NCBI RefSeq assembly: GCF_002101295.1
Contig: NZ_CP020778.1
Coordinates: 310,001 to 374,000, forward strand
DNA from: Candidatus Pelagibacter sp. RS40
GTDB taxonomy: Bacteria > Pseudomonadota > Alphaproteobacteria > Pelagibacterales > Pelagibacteraceae
Length of the DNA: 64,000 nt
Direction: 5' to 3'
Each line of letters opens with the position of its first letter. Position 1 is the stretch's first letter. This document shows positions 23,357-32,689 of this stretch, in pieces. Both the position numbers and the translations under genes were made by a program. The notes under the pieces were generated by a model, which was given only the letters and a program-made list of their open reading frames with translations, had not been told where the DNA came from and made no database searches.

Positions 23357-24970
23357 TTAATATTTTGTGGCTAAAATTGGCCCAATTTTATCAATTATTT
23401 GACCTGTAACCCAAACGGTAGTCCACCCAGCGGTGTTTCTCCAATTTCCTTTATAAGGTTGTCTTCCATCTCTATAATTATAAACAAACTCTTTATTTGG
23501 TTTTGGTTCATCTAACATTACCACTAAAGCAAACTTTGGATCTGAGGCAGGGAAAACAGAAGCAAAAGTATTTATTTTTTTTTTTGAATATTCCCCATCT
23601 GCTGGTTGATCAGCAGTACCTGTTTTTCCTCCAACTTCAAACCCAGCTACATTTGCAAATCCAGCCGTTCCCTCTTTTGTTGATACTATTTTTCTCAATA
23701 TTGGATTAATAAGATTTGAAACATCTTGATTGATTAATCTTACTTTATCGTTTTCATATTTTTTTTTAATCAATGTTGGGTTTATTTCGTATCCACCATT
23801 AGTAACAATAGAGTAACCTTTTGTGAGTTGTAAAAGTGTAGTAGCTATACCATGTCCAAATGCAACTGTAGCAAGTTTACATTTGCCCCATTTTCCAATT
23901 TGTGTAGTTCCAATTTCATCCGTATCAAATGTAAGTTGGTTTAATATTCCAATTTTTACTAAAAAATCCTCAAAATTATCTATTCCTACCTTTTGGGCGA
24001 TACGAACAGATCCTATATTTCCAGATCTTATTAAAATTTGTTCTGCGGTTAAATTTGAAGGAATTTTATTGTCATACTCCTCTATAGAATTTTTATTACA
24101 AGTAATTTTTTTTTTTAGATTGGTAAATTCTGTTTCTGGGCTAACTACATCATAATTTATTCCAGCAGCTAAAGTGAATGTTTTAAAAACTGATCCAAGT
24201 TCATAAACTCCCTTAGTTGCTCTATTTATATATTTTAAATCCTTAAGATTTTTTCTTTTGTTTAAATCAAAATCTGGAAGAGAAATCATTGATAGTATTT
24301 CTCCATTATGAATATTCATTAATATTGCTGCACTTCCAACGTTTTTGAAAATATCTTCAGCCTTTGCCAGCTCTTCTCTAATTAAGTATTGCAGTTCTTT
24401 ATCAACAGTAAGTTTTAAAGCCTCTTTTGAAGACCTTAACTCATAATCAAAACTTTTTTCTAATCCAGATATACCATTATTATCATTATCTATTTGACCA
24501 ATAATATGGCTAAATAATTCTCCGTTTGGATACACTCTTGCAATTTTTTCTTCTAATCTAAATGCCTTTTCTCCTAATTTTAAAACTGCTTCTAATTTTT
24601 CTGGTGATATTTTTTTTTTTACATAAAAAAATTTTTTTCCATTTATTTGATCTTTGAAGTTTTTATTAGGAAATAATAATTTTAGAGATAATAATAGTTT
24701 TTTTTTGTCGACAACTAACTTTGGATCTATTCCTAAGTTAGTTATTCTTACTGATTTAGCTAAAATATCACCTTCTCTGTCAATAATACTAGATCTGAAA
24801 TTTTCTTTTTTTTTTATAATTTTTTGTTCAGGCAGATCATTATAACTGAGAAATAAAATTTTAGCTGAAAACAACAAAGAAATAACAAAAAAAATAAAAA
24901 AAATAAAAGCAATTCTCTCAAAGGAGATTTTTAAATTTGATTTCTTTTCAACAAACTTAAATTCACTCAT
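23357..24970 (-). CDS. ftsI: Septal penicillin-binding protein FtsI (PBP3)
   Basis: The transpeptidase of the division septum, anchored by one N-terminal membrane segment at about residues 18-37. The 537 residues show a class B PBP dimerisation domain and then the catalytic motifs: SxxK in GSVFKTFTL near residue 257, SxN in RSGNIGS near residue 313, and KTG in VGGKTGTAD near residue 450. The length is normal. It overlaps ftsL by 8 bp and is 8 bp from the murE-murF fusion. Confidence 0.95.
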   Translation of the reverse strand: MSEFKFVEKKSNLKISFERIAFIFFIFFVISLLFSAKILFLSYNDLPEQKIIKKKENFRSSIIDREGDILAKSVRITNLGIDPKLVVDKKKLLLSLKLLFPNKNFKDQINGKKFFYVKKKISPEKLEAVLKLGEKAFRLEEKIARVYPNGELFSHIIGQIDNDNNGISGLEKSFDYELRSSKEALKLTVDKELQYLIREELAKAEDIFKNVGSAAILMNIHNGEILSMISLPDFDLNKRKNLKDLKYINRATKGVYELGSVFKTFTLAAGINYDVVSPETEFTNLKKKITCNKNSIEEYDNKIPSNLTAEQILIRSGNIGSVRIAQKVGIDNFEDFLVKIGILNQLTFDTDEIGTTQIGKWGKCKLATVAFGHGIATTLLQLTKGYSIVTNGGYEINPTLIKKKYENDKVRLINQDVSNLINPILRKIVSTKEGTAGFANVAGFEVGGKTGTADQPADGEYSKKKINTFASVFPASDPKFALVVMLDEPKPNKEFVYNYRDGRQPYKGNWRNTAGWTTVWVTGQIIDKIGPILATKY

Positions 24971-25250
24971 TGTTTATTATCTTATTATTTAAATCTTCTA
25001 AATTTTTAATGTTGCTAATTTTTAATTGAATAAGGTTATTTTCAAAAAATTTTGTTTGATATTCCATTAATTTTTTTGGAGAAGTGAGAAAATTATAATC
25101 TAAAAGTACCAGCTCTAGCCGATTTTCTAAGGCTCTTATATTTTCTTTTGTTTCAAATATTTTTTTATCTAGTTGCTTTGTTGAGTTTTTAGTTAAAGTT
25201 GTTGCCAATATTAAAAAAATAACAGGGATTAAAAAAATTAATTTTCTCAT
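24963..25250 (-). CDS. ftsL: FtsL-like cell division protein
   Basis: This 95-residue protein has a hydrophobic segment at about residues 3-20. A coiled-coil-like region follows (DKKIFETKENIRALENRLELVLLDYNFLTSP) that fits the FtsL/DivIC fold, which recruits FtsI and FtsW through FtsB. Sequence identity in this family is always low. The call therefore rests on size, topology and place between rsmH and ftsI. It overlaps rsmH by 4 bp and ftsI by 8 bp. Confidence 0.8.
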   Translation of the reverse strand: MRKLIFLIPVIFLILATTLTKNSTKQLDKKIFETKENIRALENRLELVLLDYNFLTSPKKLMEYQTKFFENNLIQLKISNIKNLEDLNNKIINNE

Positions 25251-26248
25251 GAATTATAACTTAAATTCTCAGTCTCAATTAAGTAATTAAATTTTTCATG
25301 CAATTCATTAAAATTATCATTTTCATCAGTTTTAATAGCATATCTAAGTTTTGCTGATCTTGATGCAGGATTAATCTTGATTTCGTGGTTACTTGGAACA
25401 ATTGGTTTTTTATTTCTCAATTTTAAACAATTATTTTTTATTACATTTGGTGTATATCGTGAGGAATTCTTTTTGTCAGAATAATTTTTAAAAAAAAATT
25501 TTACAATTTTATCTTCTATTGAGTGGAAAGTTACTACAACAATCATACCTCCAACTGGTAGAATCTTGAATGAATATATTAATCCATTAATCAATTCACT
25601 TATCTCTTTATTAATATAAATTCGTAAAGCTTGAAAAATTTTTGTTGATGGATTTGTTTTAAAAAACTTATACTTTTTAATTTCAGCAACAATATTGACT
25701 AAATCTTCAGTCTTAAGTTTATTTTTATTTCTATTTTGAATTATTCTTCTTGCAATTAATTTTGAGTTTTTTTCCTCACCAAATATTTTAAAAATTTTAT
25801 TTAAACTCTTTTCAGAGATATTTGAAATTACATCATCACATGAAAACTGATTTAAACCCAATCTCATATCTAATTTTCCAGTGCTTTGAAACGATAATCC
25901 TTTTTTAAAATCTAAAATCTGATTTAAGGAGTAACCTAAATCAAATATCACAGCTTTAAGATCATTATCTTTAATATTTAATTTATCGATTTCAGAAAAT
26001 TTACTATTAAAAAAATTAAATCGATTTTTATTTTGTTTTTCTATTTTTTTGGCAATCTGCAAAACGTCTGGATCTCTATCCAGAGCAATTACTTTATTTG
26101 ATTTTGCTTTTAATATTTCTTTTGAATATCCACCTTGACCTAAGGTGCAATCTATAAATGTGCCACCATAAAGAGGGGAAATAATGCTAATTAATTCATT
26201 TAGCAGAACTGGAAAATGATTTTTTTCCAGATTTATGGTGGCATTCAT
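25247..26248 (-). CDS. rsmH: 16S rRNA (cytosine-1402-N4) methyltransferase
   Basis: RsmH (MraW) methylates the exocyclic amine of C1402 in the 30S decoding centre. The 333 residues have the SAM-binding FIDCTLGQGGYSKEIL near residue 32, IALDRDPDV, AVIFDLGYSLNQI near residue 104, and the C-terminal VVTFHSIEDKIVKFFF near residue 238, all specific to this family. Its position is normally next to mraZ, but here ftsZ sits between the two (18-bp gap to ftsZ). Confidence 0.95.
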   Translation of the reverse strand: MNATINLEKNHFPVLLNELISIISPLYGGTFIDCTLGQGGYSKEILKAKSNKVIALDRDPDVLQIAKKIEKQNKNRFNFFNSKFSEIDKLNIKDNDLKAVIFDLGYSLNQILDFKKGLSFQSTGKLDMRLGLNQFSCDDVISNISEKSLNKIFKIFGEEKNSKLIARRIIQNRNKNKLKTEDLVNIVAEIKKYKFFKTNPSTKIFQALRIYINKEISELINGLIYSFKILPVGGMIVVVTFHSIEDKIVKFFFKNYSDKKNSSRYTPNVIKNNCLKLRNKKPIVPSNHEIKINPASRSAKLRYAIKTDENDNFNELHEKFNYLIETENLSYNS

Positions 26249-26266
26249 TTATTTTTTTGAAGAACA

Positions 26267-27694
26267 TTAATTTTTTTGTCTTCTCAAAAATGCTGGTATT
26301 TCTAGATCATCTTCTTCAGAAATTTGATCTTCTTCTGATTTTATTGAACTTTCTTCATTCATCGCCTCACTATCTGAGTTAAAAAGTTCAGGAGTTTTTT
26401 CCTCATTAAATTTAAAATTCTCAAGACCATTTGATGAAAAATCATTTTCCACTGTATTTGAGCTGTTTTTTACTTCTTGACTTTGAAAAGTCTCTTTTTC
26501 ACTTGAATTATCTTGATAAGTATCCAACTCATTTGAACTAACATCTAAATTTTCACTTTTTATCTCTTCTTCAATTTTAAGTGCATTCGCTCCATTAGTT
26601 ATTATTGAATTAGTTGGATTTGAAAATGTAAACGATTGAGATGAACCTGTATTAGAAAAATCTGTATAACCAGGATTTCTATTTTGTATTCTGTGTACCA
26701 TGTTGATAACTGATTTCGGTTCTGGTTGTTGACCATCAAGTGATGTTGCAACAATTGATACTCTCATTAGTCCATCTAAATTTTCATCTGTAATCGCTCC
26801 AATAATAAGTTCCGCCTCTGGATCAACTTCAGCTCTTACTTTGTTTACAGCTTCGTCTACTTCAAACAGTTTTAAATCTTTTCCTCCGGTTATGTTAACA
26901 AGCAAGCCTTTTGCACCTTTTAGTGTGTAATCATCAATTAGGGGATTATTAATTGCCATTTCAGCAGCTTTTACTGCTCTACCTTCGCCTTCTGCTTGAC
27001 CAGTACCCATCATTGCTTTACCCATTGAACTCATAACTGTCTCAACATCTGCAAAGTCTAAATTTATTAAACCCGGTCTGACCATTAAATCTGTAATACT
27101 TTGAACCCCATGTAACAAAACATCATTCGATAATTCAAAAGACTCTTCGAAAGTAGTTTGCTCGCTTGCAATTTTAAACAAGTTTTGGTTTGGAACTACA
27201 ATTATTGTATCAACATGTTTTCTTAGCTCCTCTAATCCTTGTTGAGCTTTTCTCATTCTTGATGGACCTTCATATAAAAATGGAAGAGTAACTACACCTA
27301 CCGTTAAAATGTTCAATTCTTTTGCAGCTCTTGCAATTACATGTGCGGCTCCAGTTCCAGTACCACCACCCATTCCTGCAGTTATGAAAACCATGTTTGA
27401 ACCTTGCAATACATTTATGATTTCATTTAAGGACTCATCAGCTGATGCTTCACCTATATCTAACTTTGCGCCTGCCCCTAAACCTTTTGTAAGGTTTAAA
27501 CCCATTTGTATTTTTGCTTGAGCTTTACTTAGTCTTAAATCCTGTGCATCTGTATTAACAGCAATAAATTCAACACCTTGGAGACCAGATTCAATCATCC
27601 CGTTAATTGCATTTCCTCCAGCTCCTCCAACTCCAAGAACTAATATTCTTGGTTTTAGCTCTTTAATGTCTGGTGTTTTAAAATTTATTGTCAT
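26267..27694 (-). CDS. ftsZ: Cell division GTPase FtsZ
   Basis: The tubulin-like GTPase that forms the division ring. The 475 residues carry the N-terminal [12 protein letters not shown], the GTP-binding signature GGGTGTG near residue 107, and the T7-loop NLDFADV near residue 210. A long acidic Ser/Asn-rich linker is followed by the conserved C-terminal peptide [10 protein letters not shown] that binds FtsA and other partners. A strong Shine-Dalgarno AAAGGGGG (27699-27706) lies a few bases upstream of the ATG. Its location between mraZ and rsmH, far from ftsA, is unusual. Confidence 0.97.
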   Translation of the reverse strand: MTINFKTPDIKELKPRILVLGVGGAGGNAINGMIESGLQGVEFIAVNTDAQDLRLSKAQAKIQMGLNLTKGLGAGAKLDIGEASADESLNEIINVLQGSNMVFITAGMGGGTGTGAAHVIARAAKELNILTVGVVTLPFLYEGPSRMRKAQQGLEELRKHVDTIIVVPNQNLFKIASEQTTFEESFELSNDVLLHGVQSITDLMVRPGLINLDFADVETVMSSMGKAMMGTGQAEGEGRAVKAAEMAINNPLIDDYTLKGAKGLLVNITGGKDLKLFEVDEAVNKVRAEVDPEAELIIGAITDENLDGLMRVSIVATSLDGQQPEPKSVINMVHRIQNRNPGYTDFSNTGSSQSFTFSNPTNSIITNGANALKIEEEIKSENLDVSSNELDTYQDNSSEKETFQSQEVKNSSNTVENDFSSNGLENFKFNEEKTPELFNSDSEAMNEESSIKSEEDQISEEDDLEIPAFLRRQKN

Positions 27695-27698
27695 TTAT

Positions 27699-27706
27699 CC
27701 CCCTTT
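27699..27706 (-). promoter_or_regulatory. Strong ribosome binding site of ftsZ
   Basis: On the minus strand AAAGGGGG ends 4 bases before the ftsZ ATG at 27694. Most neighbouring genes show weak or no Shine-Dalgarno sequence, so this one stands out and suggests high translation of ftsZ. Confidence 0.7.
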
Positions 27707-28161
27707 TAGTTATTAAGTTTTTTTTCCCATTTAAGGCTGTTTCTATTTATGTTTGATTTTTTTCTAGCATTGACCCTAAATTTTTCAAAAGAAGTTGGTT
27801 CCCATATTTGAAATGTTTTTCCCTGACCAACGAAAAGTATGCTGTTTCTAATTTTCGAATATTTTAATAATTTTTTTGTTAGTGCAATACGACCCTCACT
27901 ATCAAATTGTAGATTTATACTTTCTGATAAAATTGATGTTGCAAAATAATCCTTTTTTTCTTCAAATGGATCTAAAGAATCTATTGCATTTGATATTTTT
28001 TCTATTCTATCTTGTGGCCAAGCTTCGATCGATGAGTGATTAAAAGATGGGAAACAAACTATTCCATTATACCCAAGATTTGACAAATATGATCTAAAGG
28101 GAGCAGGCACAGAAACCCTCCCTTTTTTGTCTATTTTGTTTTCGTAAGTAGAAAGAAACAT
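27706..28161 (-). CDS. mraZ: Transcriptional regulator MraZ
   Basis: MraZ is a ring-forming DNA-binding protein with two SpoVT/AbrB-type domains that represses its own dcw operon. The 151 residues start with FLSTYENKIDKKGRVSVPAPFR (first domain) and repeat the pattern at about residues 84-96 (LQFDSEGRIALTKKLL). It is the first gene of the cluster. The expected TGGG operator repeats lie 29-53 bp upstream. Confidence 0.94.
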   Translation of the reverse strand: MFLSTYENKIDKKGRVSVPAPFRSYLSNLGYNGIVCFPSFNHSSIEAWPQDRIEKISNAIDSLDPFEEKKDYFATSILSESINLQFDSEGRIALTKKLLKYSKIRNSILFVGQGKTFQIWEPTSFEKFRVNARKKSNINRNSLKWEKKLNN

Positions 28162-28189
28162 TTTTATATAATTTTAATAATTCCATATT

Positions 28190-28214
28190 TGGGAATATAT
28201 GGGATATTATGGGT
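28190..28214 (+). promoter_or_regulatory. MraZ-binding boxes: three TGGG repeats at 10-bp spacing
   Basis: On the plus strand TGGGA, TGGGA and TGGGT start at 28190, 28200 and 28210, each separated by exactly 5 bases. Direct TGGGN repeats with 5-nt spacers are the known MraZ operator. Here they overlap the -10 element of the mraZ promoter, which fits autorepression. Confidence 0.8.
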
Positions 28215-28232
28215 TTTTACTACTATTTTCAA
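28204..28232 (-). promoter_or_regulatory. Sigma-70-type promoter of the mraZ/dcw cluster
   Basis: On the minus strand TTGAAA (28227-28232) and TAATAT (28204-28209) are separated by 17 bp. The -10 hexamer lies about 43 bp upstream of the mraZ ATG. The MraZ boxes overlap its downstream half. Confidence 0.65.
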
Positions 28233-28300
28233 TAGAAAATCCTGCGCGGAAATTCTACTTACAAGTCTTTAATAAGCTTTATTTTTTGATTAAATTTTTA

Positions 28301-28664
28301 ATGCCAGATAAACTATAAGCCGGGTTCTGTCGTTTAAACTTATCATTTATCTAGGCTTTAAATCACTTTAAAGCTCAAGCAACTAACCCTGATGACTAGC
28401 CAAAGACTACTTTTAGTTATTTCTAACAATGTCATCTCTACTCAGTCTTGCTCTCAGTGGGGTTTTCCATGCGCTAGCTGTTACCAACTTAGCCGGTGTG
28501 CTCTTACCACACCTTTTCACCCTTGCCTTGATAAGGCGGTTTATTTTCTGTGGCACTATCCCTAAGGTCTCCCCCGCCAGTCGTTAACTGGCACTGTGTC
28601 TTTGTAGAGCCCGGACTTTCCTCTTTAATTTTTTAAAGTGATAAGTCATTTATCTGGCAACTGG
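28301..28664 (-). ncRNA. rnpB: RNase P RNA (M1 RNA), bacterial type A
   Basis: The minus strand contains the universally conserved GAGGAAAGTCCGGGCT (28608-28623) near the 5' end. Near the 3' end it has ACAGAACCCGGCTTAT, including the CR-V ACAGAA (28325-28330). A perfect 10-bp P1 helix closes the molecule (28649-28658 with 28303-28312). These features identify the catalytic RNA that trims tRNA 5' leaders. Exact ends are estimated from P1. It lies upstream of mraZ on the same strand; the 140 bp between them hold the mraZ promoter. Confidence 0.95.
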
Positions 28665-28708
28665 AAAATATGAATTTTTATAAATTTTTCAATAATTTTA
28701 AATATAAG

Positions 28709-29434
28709 CTATTTAAGGGTTTTTGATATATTAAAAGTTTCAAGATCTAAAATACCACTTACCCTTTCAGGTCTAAACCTCATTTGAAATACTTTTATCA
28801 ATTTTTTTTTTTCTGAATAATTTTCAAATAAAATTGAATATCCAAATTTTTTCAAATTTGAAAAAAAATTTTTTTCCAATATTTTAGATTTTATTATCTT
28901 AAATTGATCTTCTTTATTTTTTTTATATTTGTGCCAAACACCAATATTTTTTTTATATAAAAAATGCCAAGGAAAATATTCACCTGGATCTTTTTTTCTC
29001 AATGGAGCTACATCAGAATGTCCTAGAATATTTTTATTTTTTATTGAATAATCTTTAATTAATTTTTTCGATAATTTAATTAAGCTTTCAATTTGTTTTT
29101 TACTAAATTTTTTGTACTTATAATCGTGGCCTGGATTTGAAATTTCTATACCAATAGAACTTTTATTTAACTTTTTGTCGTTTTTCCAAAATGATTTACC
29201 CGCATGCCAAGCAACGTATAAATCTGGCACCATTTGAATAATTCGACCTTTTTGATCGATATAATAATGACAGCTCACCTTTGAGTTTATGTCAGTTAGT
29301 CTTTCAATTGCAAATTTATCCCTCCTCATTCCAGTGTAATGAAATATTAAATATTTAATTTTTGATTTTTTTCTTCTCTTTAAATCAAAGTTTGGAGAAT
29401 AGTTTATAGTCATTTTTTCAACAATATTTGGCAT
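28709..29434 (-). CDS. AmpD-like N-acetylmuramoyl-L-alanine amidase
   Basis: An Amidase_2 domain protein that cuts the bond between muramic acid and the stem peptide, for wall recycling or remodelling. Zinc and catalytic residues are visible: LIFHYTGM (first His), VAWHAGKS, GIEISNPG, and GHSDVAPLRKKDPG (His, Asp). A C-terminal region with a peptidoglycan-binding look (FQMRFRPERVSGILDLET) follows. No signal peptide is evident, which suggests a cytoplasmic AmpD-type role. The start is uncertain: the frame opens at 29500, overlapping the divergent mlaA gene. I chose ATG 29434; 29413 is equally possible. Confidence 0.85.
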   Translation of the reverse strand: MPNIVEKMTINYSPNFDLKRRKKSKIKYLIFHYTGMRRDKFAIERLTDINSKVSCHYYIDQKGRIIQMVPDLYVAWHAGKSFWKNDKKLNKSSIGIEISNPGHDYKYKKFSKKQIESLIKLSKKLIKDYSIKNKNILGHSDVAPLRKKDPGEYFPWHFLYKKNIGVWHKYKKNKEDQFKIIKSKILEKNFFSNLKKFGYSILFENYSEKKKLIKVFQMRFRPERVSGILDLETFNISKTLK

Positions 29435-29488
29435 AAATTTAAACAATTTAATCTTTATATAATTTGAAGTTATAATATAAATCGTTTT

Positions 29489-30286
29489 ATGAGAAAGCAC
29501 TTTAAAATCATAATATTAATATTTGTGAGTAATATGTTGTTTTCAATTGCTAATGCTGGTTCTGATGGAAGTCTTGAAATAGAAAATAAATCTAGTTCTG
29601 GAGAAATTAATGATTGTTTCGAAAAAGTTAATCGTGGAATTTTTGCATTCAACCAAGGTTTAGACAAAGTAATTTTTAAACCGTTGGCAACTGGATATAG
29701 GAAGCTCCCTCAGCCTGTAAGATCTGGAGCAAGCAATGCTCTAGGCAATTTAGGAAATGTAGTAACAATTCCAAATAATATTTTGCAAGGTCAAATTAAA
29801 GATGCAGGAGTTAATACATTAAGGTTTGTTATTAATACGACATTAGGAATTGGTGGTTTGTTTGATGTTGCATCCTACTACGGTTTAGAAAAAAGAGAAA
29901 AAGAAGATTATGGTCAAACTCTTGGCACATGGGGTGTAGGTGAAGGATGTTATTTTGTTTTGCCGGTATTGGGTCCGACAACTGTAAGAGACTCATTAGG
30001 TTCGGTTGCTAACATAATGGGAGGTGATGCGTGGTACAACGTTACAATAGCTAATGATACTCAATATTTTAATGAAGCAGATTATTATTTAAGCAGAGTT
30101 ATGAGTGGTGTTGACTTTAGAGCCAAAAATTTAGAGTCTTTTGATAGTTTAGAGAGAACTTCATTAGATCTTTATTCCTCTGTAAGAAGTTTATACTTAC
30201 AAGATAGACGAAAAAAAATACAAAATCTTGATGAAATTACTGAAACATTGAGTGATGATGATTGGGAAGAAGTTGACGCCCAGTAA
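29489..30286 (+). CDS. mlaA: MlaA (VacJ)-family outer membrane lipid-trafficking protein
   Basis: MlaA removes mislocalised phospholipids from the outer leaflet and passes them to MlaC. The 265 residues have an N-terminal signal peptide (about 1-23, ending SIANA). The family core follows: DCFEKVNRGIFAFNQGLDKV near residue 42, FVINTTLGIGGLFDVA near residue 112, and the hallmark EDYGQTLGTWGVGEG near residue 138. No lipobox Cys is seen, so it may be processed by signal peptidase I rather than lipidated. It is followed 6 bp later by mlaC. Confidence 0.92.
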   Translation: MRKHFKIIILIFVSNMLFSIANAGSDGSLEIENKSSSGEINDCFEKVNRGIFAFNQGLDKVIFKPLATGYRKLPQPVRSGASNALGNLGNVVTIPNNILQGQIKDAGVNTLRFVINTTLGIGGLFDVASYYGLEKREKEDYGQTLGTWGVGEGCYFVLPVLGPTTVRDSLGSVANIMGGDAWYNVTIANDTQYFNEADYYLSRVMSGVDFRAKNLESFDSLERTSLDLYSSVRSLYLQDRRKKIQNLDEITETLSDDDWEEVDAQ

Positions 30287-30292
30287 AATTAA

Positions 30293-30883
30293 ATGAATTC
30301 TCTTAGAATAATATTTATAATCTTAATTTGTTTGATTATATCAAAGCCCACATATGCCAAAAATCCGAGTGATTTAATTAAGGAAATTGTTGATCAAGCT
30401 TCAATGATATTATCTAGTGATGATCCAGTTGAATCTAAAATAATAAAACTAAACGATATTGCAGAAAAAAGCGTAGATATTAATGGAATAGGTATGTACA
30501 CACTTGGCAAGTATAGAAAGACAATTTCAGAGGAAGAAAAGTCAAAATATCAAAAATTATTTAAAAGCTACTTTCTAAAGAGTTTCTCAAGTCGATTGGT
30601 AGATTATACTGATCCAAAAATAAATGTAGTCTCAGAAAAAAAAGTAAGTGATAAATATACAATAGTAAATAGTATACTTGAGGCAAGCAAAGGAAGGCCA
30701 GAAGTAAAAATTGATTGGAGAATTTATACAAAAAATCCAGAAAAACCTTTAATCAGGGATTTAATGGTAGAGGGACTAAGTTTGGCAAGAACTCAAAAAG
30801 AAGAATTTAATTCAGTAATTCAAAATAATAATGGAGATATTAATTCTTTATTTAAGGTTTTAGAGGAATTTATAATCAAATAA
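30293..30883 (+). CDS. mlaC: MlaC-family periplasmic phospholipid-binding protein
   Basis: The soluble carrier of the Mla pathway between MlaA and the inner-membrane MlaFEDB complex. The 196 residues begin with a signal peptide (about 1-22, ending TYA). They show the MlaC/Ttg2D pattern: GIGMYTLGKYRKTISEEEKSKYQKLFKSYF near residues 64-93, a central VNSIL strand, and VEGLSLARTQKEEFNSVI near the C-terminus. It forms a two-gene unit with mlaA. The mlaFED genes are not in this window. Confidence 0.9.
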   Translation: MNSLRIIFIILICLIISKPTYAKNPSDLIKEIVDQASMILSSDDPVESKIIKLNDIAEKSVDINGIGMYTLGKYRKTISEEEKSKYQKLFKSYFLKSFSSRLVDYTDPKINVVSEKKVSDKYTIVNSILEASKGRPEVKIDWRIYTKNPEKPLIRDLMVEGLSLARTQKEEFNSVIQNNNGDINSLFKVLEEFIIK

Positions 30884-31339
30884 TTATTTTTTATTTGCAA
30901 GCTTTTGTAATAGATATATTTCTTTATCTGTTAGAGTATTTCTCTCATCTTTAATTAAATCTTCAAGGCTAAACAACGATATTAGGTTTATTAAAGCAGC
31001 TACTCCACTCAAAACAATAAAGTGAATTAAGTTCGAATTCAAAATTACTAATATAATAAATAAACTTGACCATCCAATAAATATTCCTCTCAATATTGTC
31101 CGCTGACTTTGGAGATCTTTTATTTTTATAAACTGAAAAAAAAGAATAATTAATAAAAACATTATTCCAGCAAGTGCCGCTCTTAGGGATACTAATACAT
31201 CAATTCCATCTCCAAAAAGTTCTTTATGAATTAAATAAGCAATTGTAGCTTTGTATGCAAAGTTGCAAAAAAAAAGAAATGCAATACTTGAAGATGCTAG
31301 ATAAGCATATTTAGGAAACACCTTAATTTTTATGTTCAT
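30884..31339 (-). CDS. Small integral membrane protein of unknown function
   Basis: From the ATG at 31339 this is a 151-residue protein with about four hydrophobic segments (near residues 12-30, 45-65, 80-98 and 103-122) and a charged C-terminus ending KLANKK. I do not recognise a family. The frame stays open upstream to 31435, but that extension is low-complexity and I prefer the internal start. It converges with mlaC, directly abutting its stop. Confidence 0.55.
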   Translation of the reverse strand: MNIKIKVFPKYAYLASSSIAFLFFCNFAYKATIAYLIHKELFGDGIDVLVSLRAALAGIMFLLIILFFQFIKIKDLQSQRTILRGIFIGWSSLFIILVILNSNLIHFIVLSGVAALINLISLFSLEDLIKDERNTLTDKEIYLLQKLANKK

Positions 31340-31435
31340 AATTATTTTTAAGATAATAAATTTAAAAAAAATTATCAAAGACAGATTTTTTAAACCTAAA
31401 GTTGTATCACATATATTTTTGGAGAAGGTGGTCAA

Positions 31436-31726
31436 AACTTGGATAATTAAATTAGAGGGATTTTTTACAAAATCTTATTAAAGTTATGATTATAAATTAG
31501 ATGTAAATATCATCTTTATTTAAAGGATTGAGAGCGTACTAGTTAGTTAACGATTTCAAATCCATAAAATTAGATATTTTAATAATTTATATTTTAAAAA
31601 TTGAATTTTAAATTAAAGCCGAAAAATACAAACACTATCAAATATATTATTTTACTTAATGGTTGCGTAAAATAAAAAAAGAATTTAATTAAATTATATA
31701 AATATTGAAAGTAATAATTATATATT
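31436..31726. other. Intergenic region before the SGNH-like gene
   Basis: About 290 bp of very AT-rich sequence with no supported gene. A short dyad around 31521-31562 (GGATT and AATCC) and AT-rich promoter-like stretches just before 31727 are all I see. Confidence 0.4.
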
Positions 31727-32689
31727 TTGAGAAAAATTTTATCATCAGTAATACTGACAATTTCTAGCTTTCTATTTGTATTTTTTTTTCTTGAGATATT
31801 GCTAAGGTCTGGTTATTTTGAGCGATACTCTACAATTTGGGTATCACCAGATTCACTTAAAATACGTCATTCAATAGAGAATGAACTTTATAAAAGAGCA
31901 AAAAATAATGAAAAAAATGGTTATTTTTTTTTTAATGATGACATTCCTAAGAAACAAAAAAGTACTAAAAAAAGAATTATTGTTCTCGGTGATTCATTTG
32001 TTTTTGGAGAGGGACTTCCATATAAGCAATCTTGGCCCCATAAACTAAATAAATTGATAAATGTGGAGCATTCTGTAGAGACACTTGCTTGGGGGGTTGG
32101 GGGATGGAGTTCTAAAGATCAGTTCTTTTTTTTTAAGAAACATGGGCTTCAATACAAACCTGATTTTTTAATAATTGGTTTTGTTGATAACGATCCAGAA
32201 GAGTTGATGAAATTTCCAAAATGTAAATCTAAAGCTTTTCAAATTAGTAATTTTTGGAAAAGAGCAAGCAAATTTTATACAGTATTATTTATTGACCAAC
32301 ATTTAGTTAGACTTAATTATATAGCTAATTGTGAAGACCATATTAAAAGATTGTACACAAAAGAAAATTTAGAGTTATACGAAAAATTAATTATTGATTT
32401 TAAAATTTATTTAGAAAAAAATAAAGTTCCATTTGTATTCATTCTGACACCAAGCAATTATGATAAACATTTTAAGTTTGTAAACTCAAAAATTATACCC
32501 ATTCTTGAAAAACATAAGATAGATTTTATTAATACTTATCCTGAGGTAGTTAGAAAAACATCTCATATACCTTATCGCCTTTTGTGGGCAAATCCAGGAG
32601 ATCGTCATCCTGGAGAACAAATGACAGAAATCTTTGCTAAAGAGGCTTTTAAATTTCTAAAAAAGAATAATTTTTTTTCGACACAATAG
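31727..32689 (+). CDS. SGNH/GDSL-hydrolase-like membrane-anchored protein
   Basis: This 320-residue protein uses a TTG start. It has one N-terminal hydrophobic segment (about 7-27), then an SGNH fold: block I IIVLGDSFVFGEGL near residue 85 with the nucleophile Ser, block II glycine region LAWGVGGWSSKDQF, block III IIGFVDNDPEE, and block V PGDRHPGEQMTEIF with the Asp-x-x-His pair. Such proteins are esterases or carbohydrate O-acetyl transferases/esterases; the substrate is unknown. It stands alone between long gene-free stretches next to the tRNA/island junction, so it may belong to the variable part of the genome. Confidence 0.75.
   Translation: MRKILSSVILTISSFLFVFFFLEILLRSGYFERYSTIWVSPDSLKIRHSIENELYKRAKNNEKNGYFFFNDDIPKKQKSTKKRIIVLGDSFVFGEGLPYKQSWPHKLNKLINVEHSVETLAWGVGGWSSKDQFFFFKKHGLQYKPDFLIIGFVDNDPEELMKFPKCKSKAFQISNFWKRASKFYTVLFIDQHLVRLNYIANCEDHIKRLYTKENLELYEKLIIDFKIYLEKNKVPFVFILTPSNYDKHFKFVNSKIIPILEKHKIDFINTYPEVVRKTSHIPYRLLWANPGDRHPGEQMTEIFAKEAFKFLKKNNFFSTQ

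Noticed and set aside
31515-31565. tRNA-like or attachment remnant before the SGNH gene
   Set aside because: A short GGATT/AATCC dyad only; no cloverleaf and no second copy found in the window.
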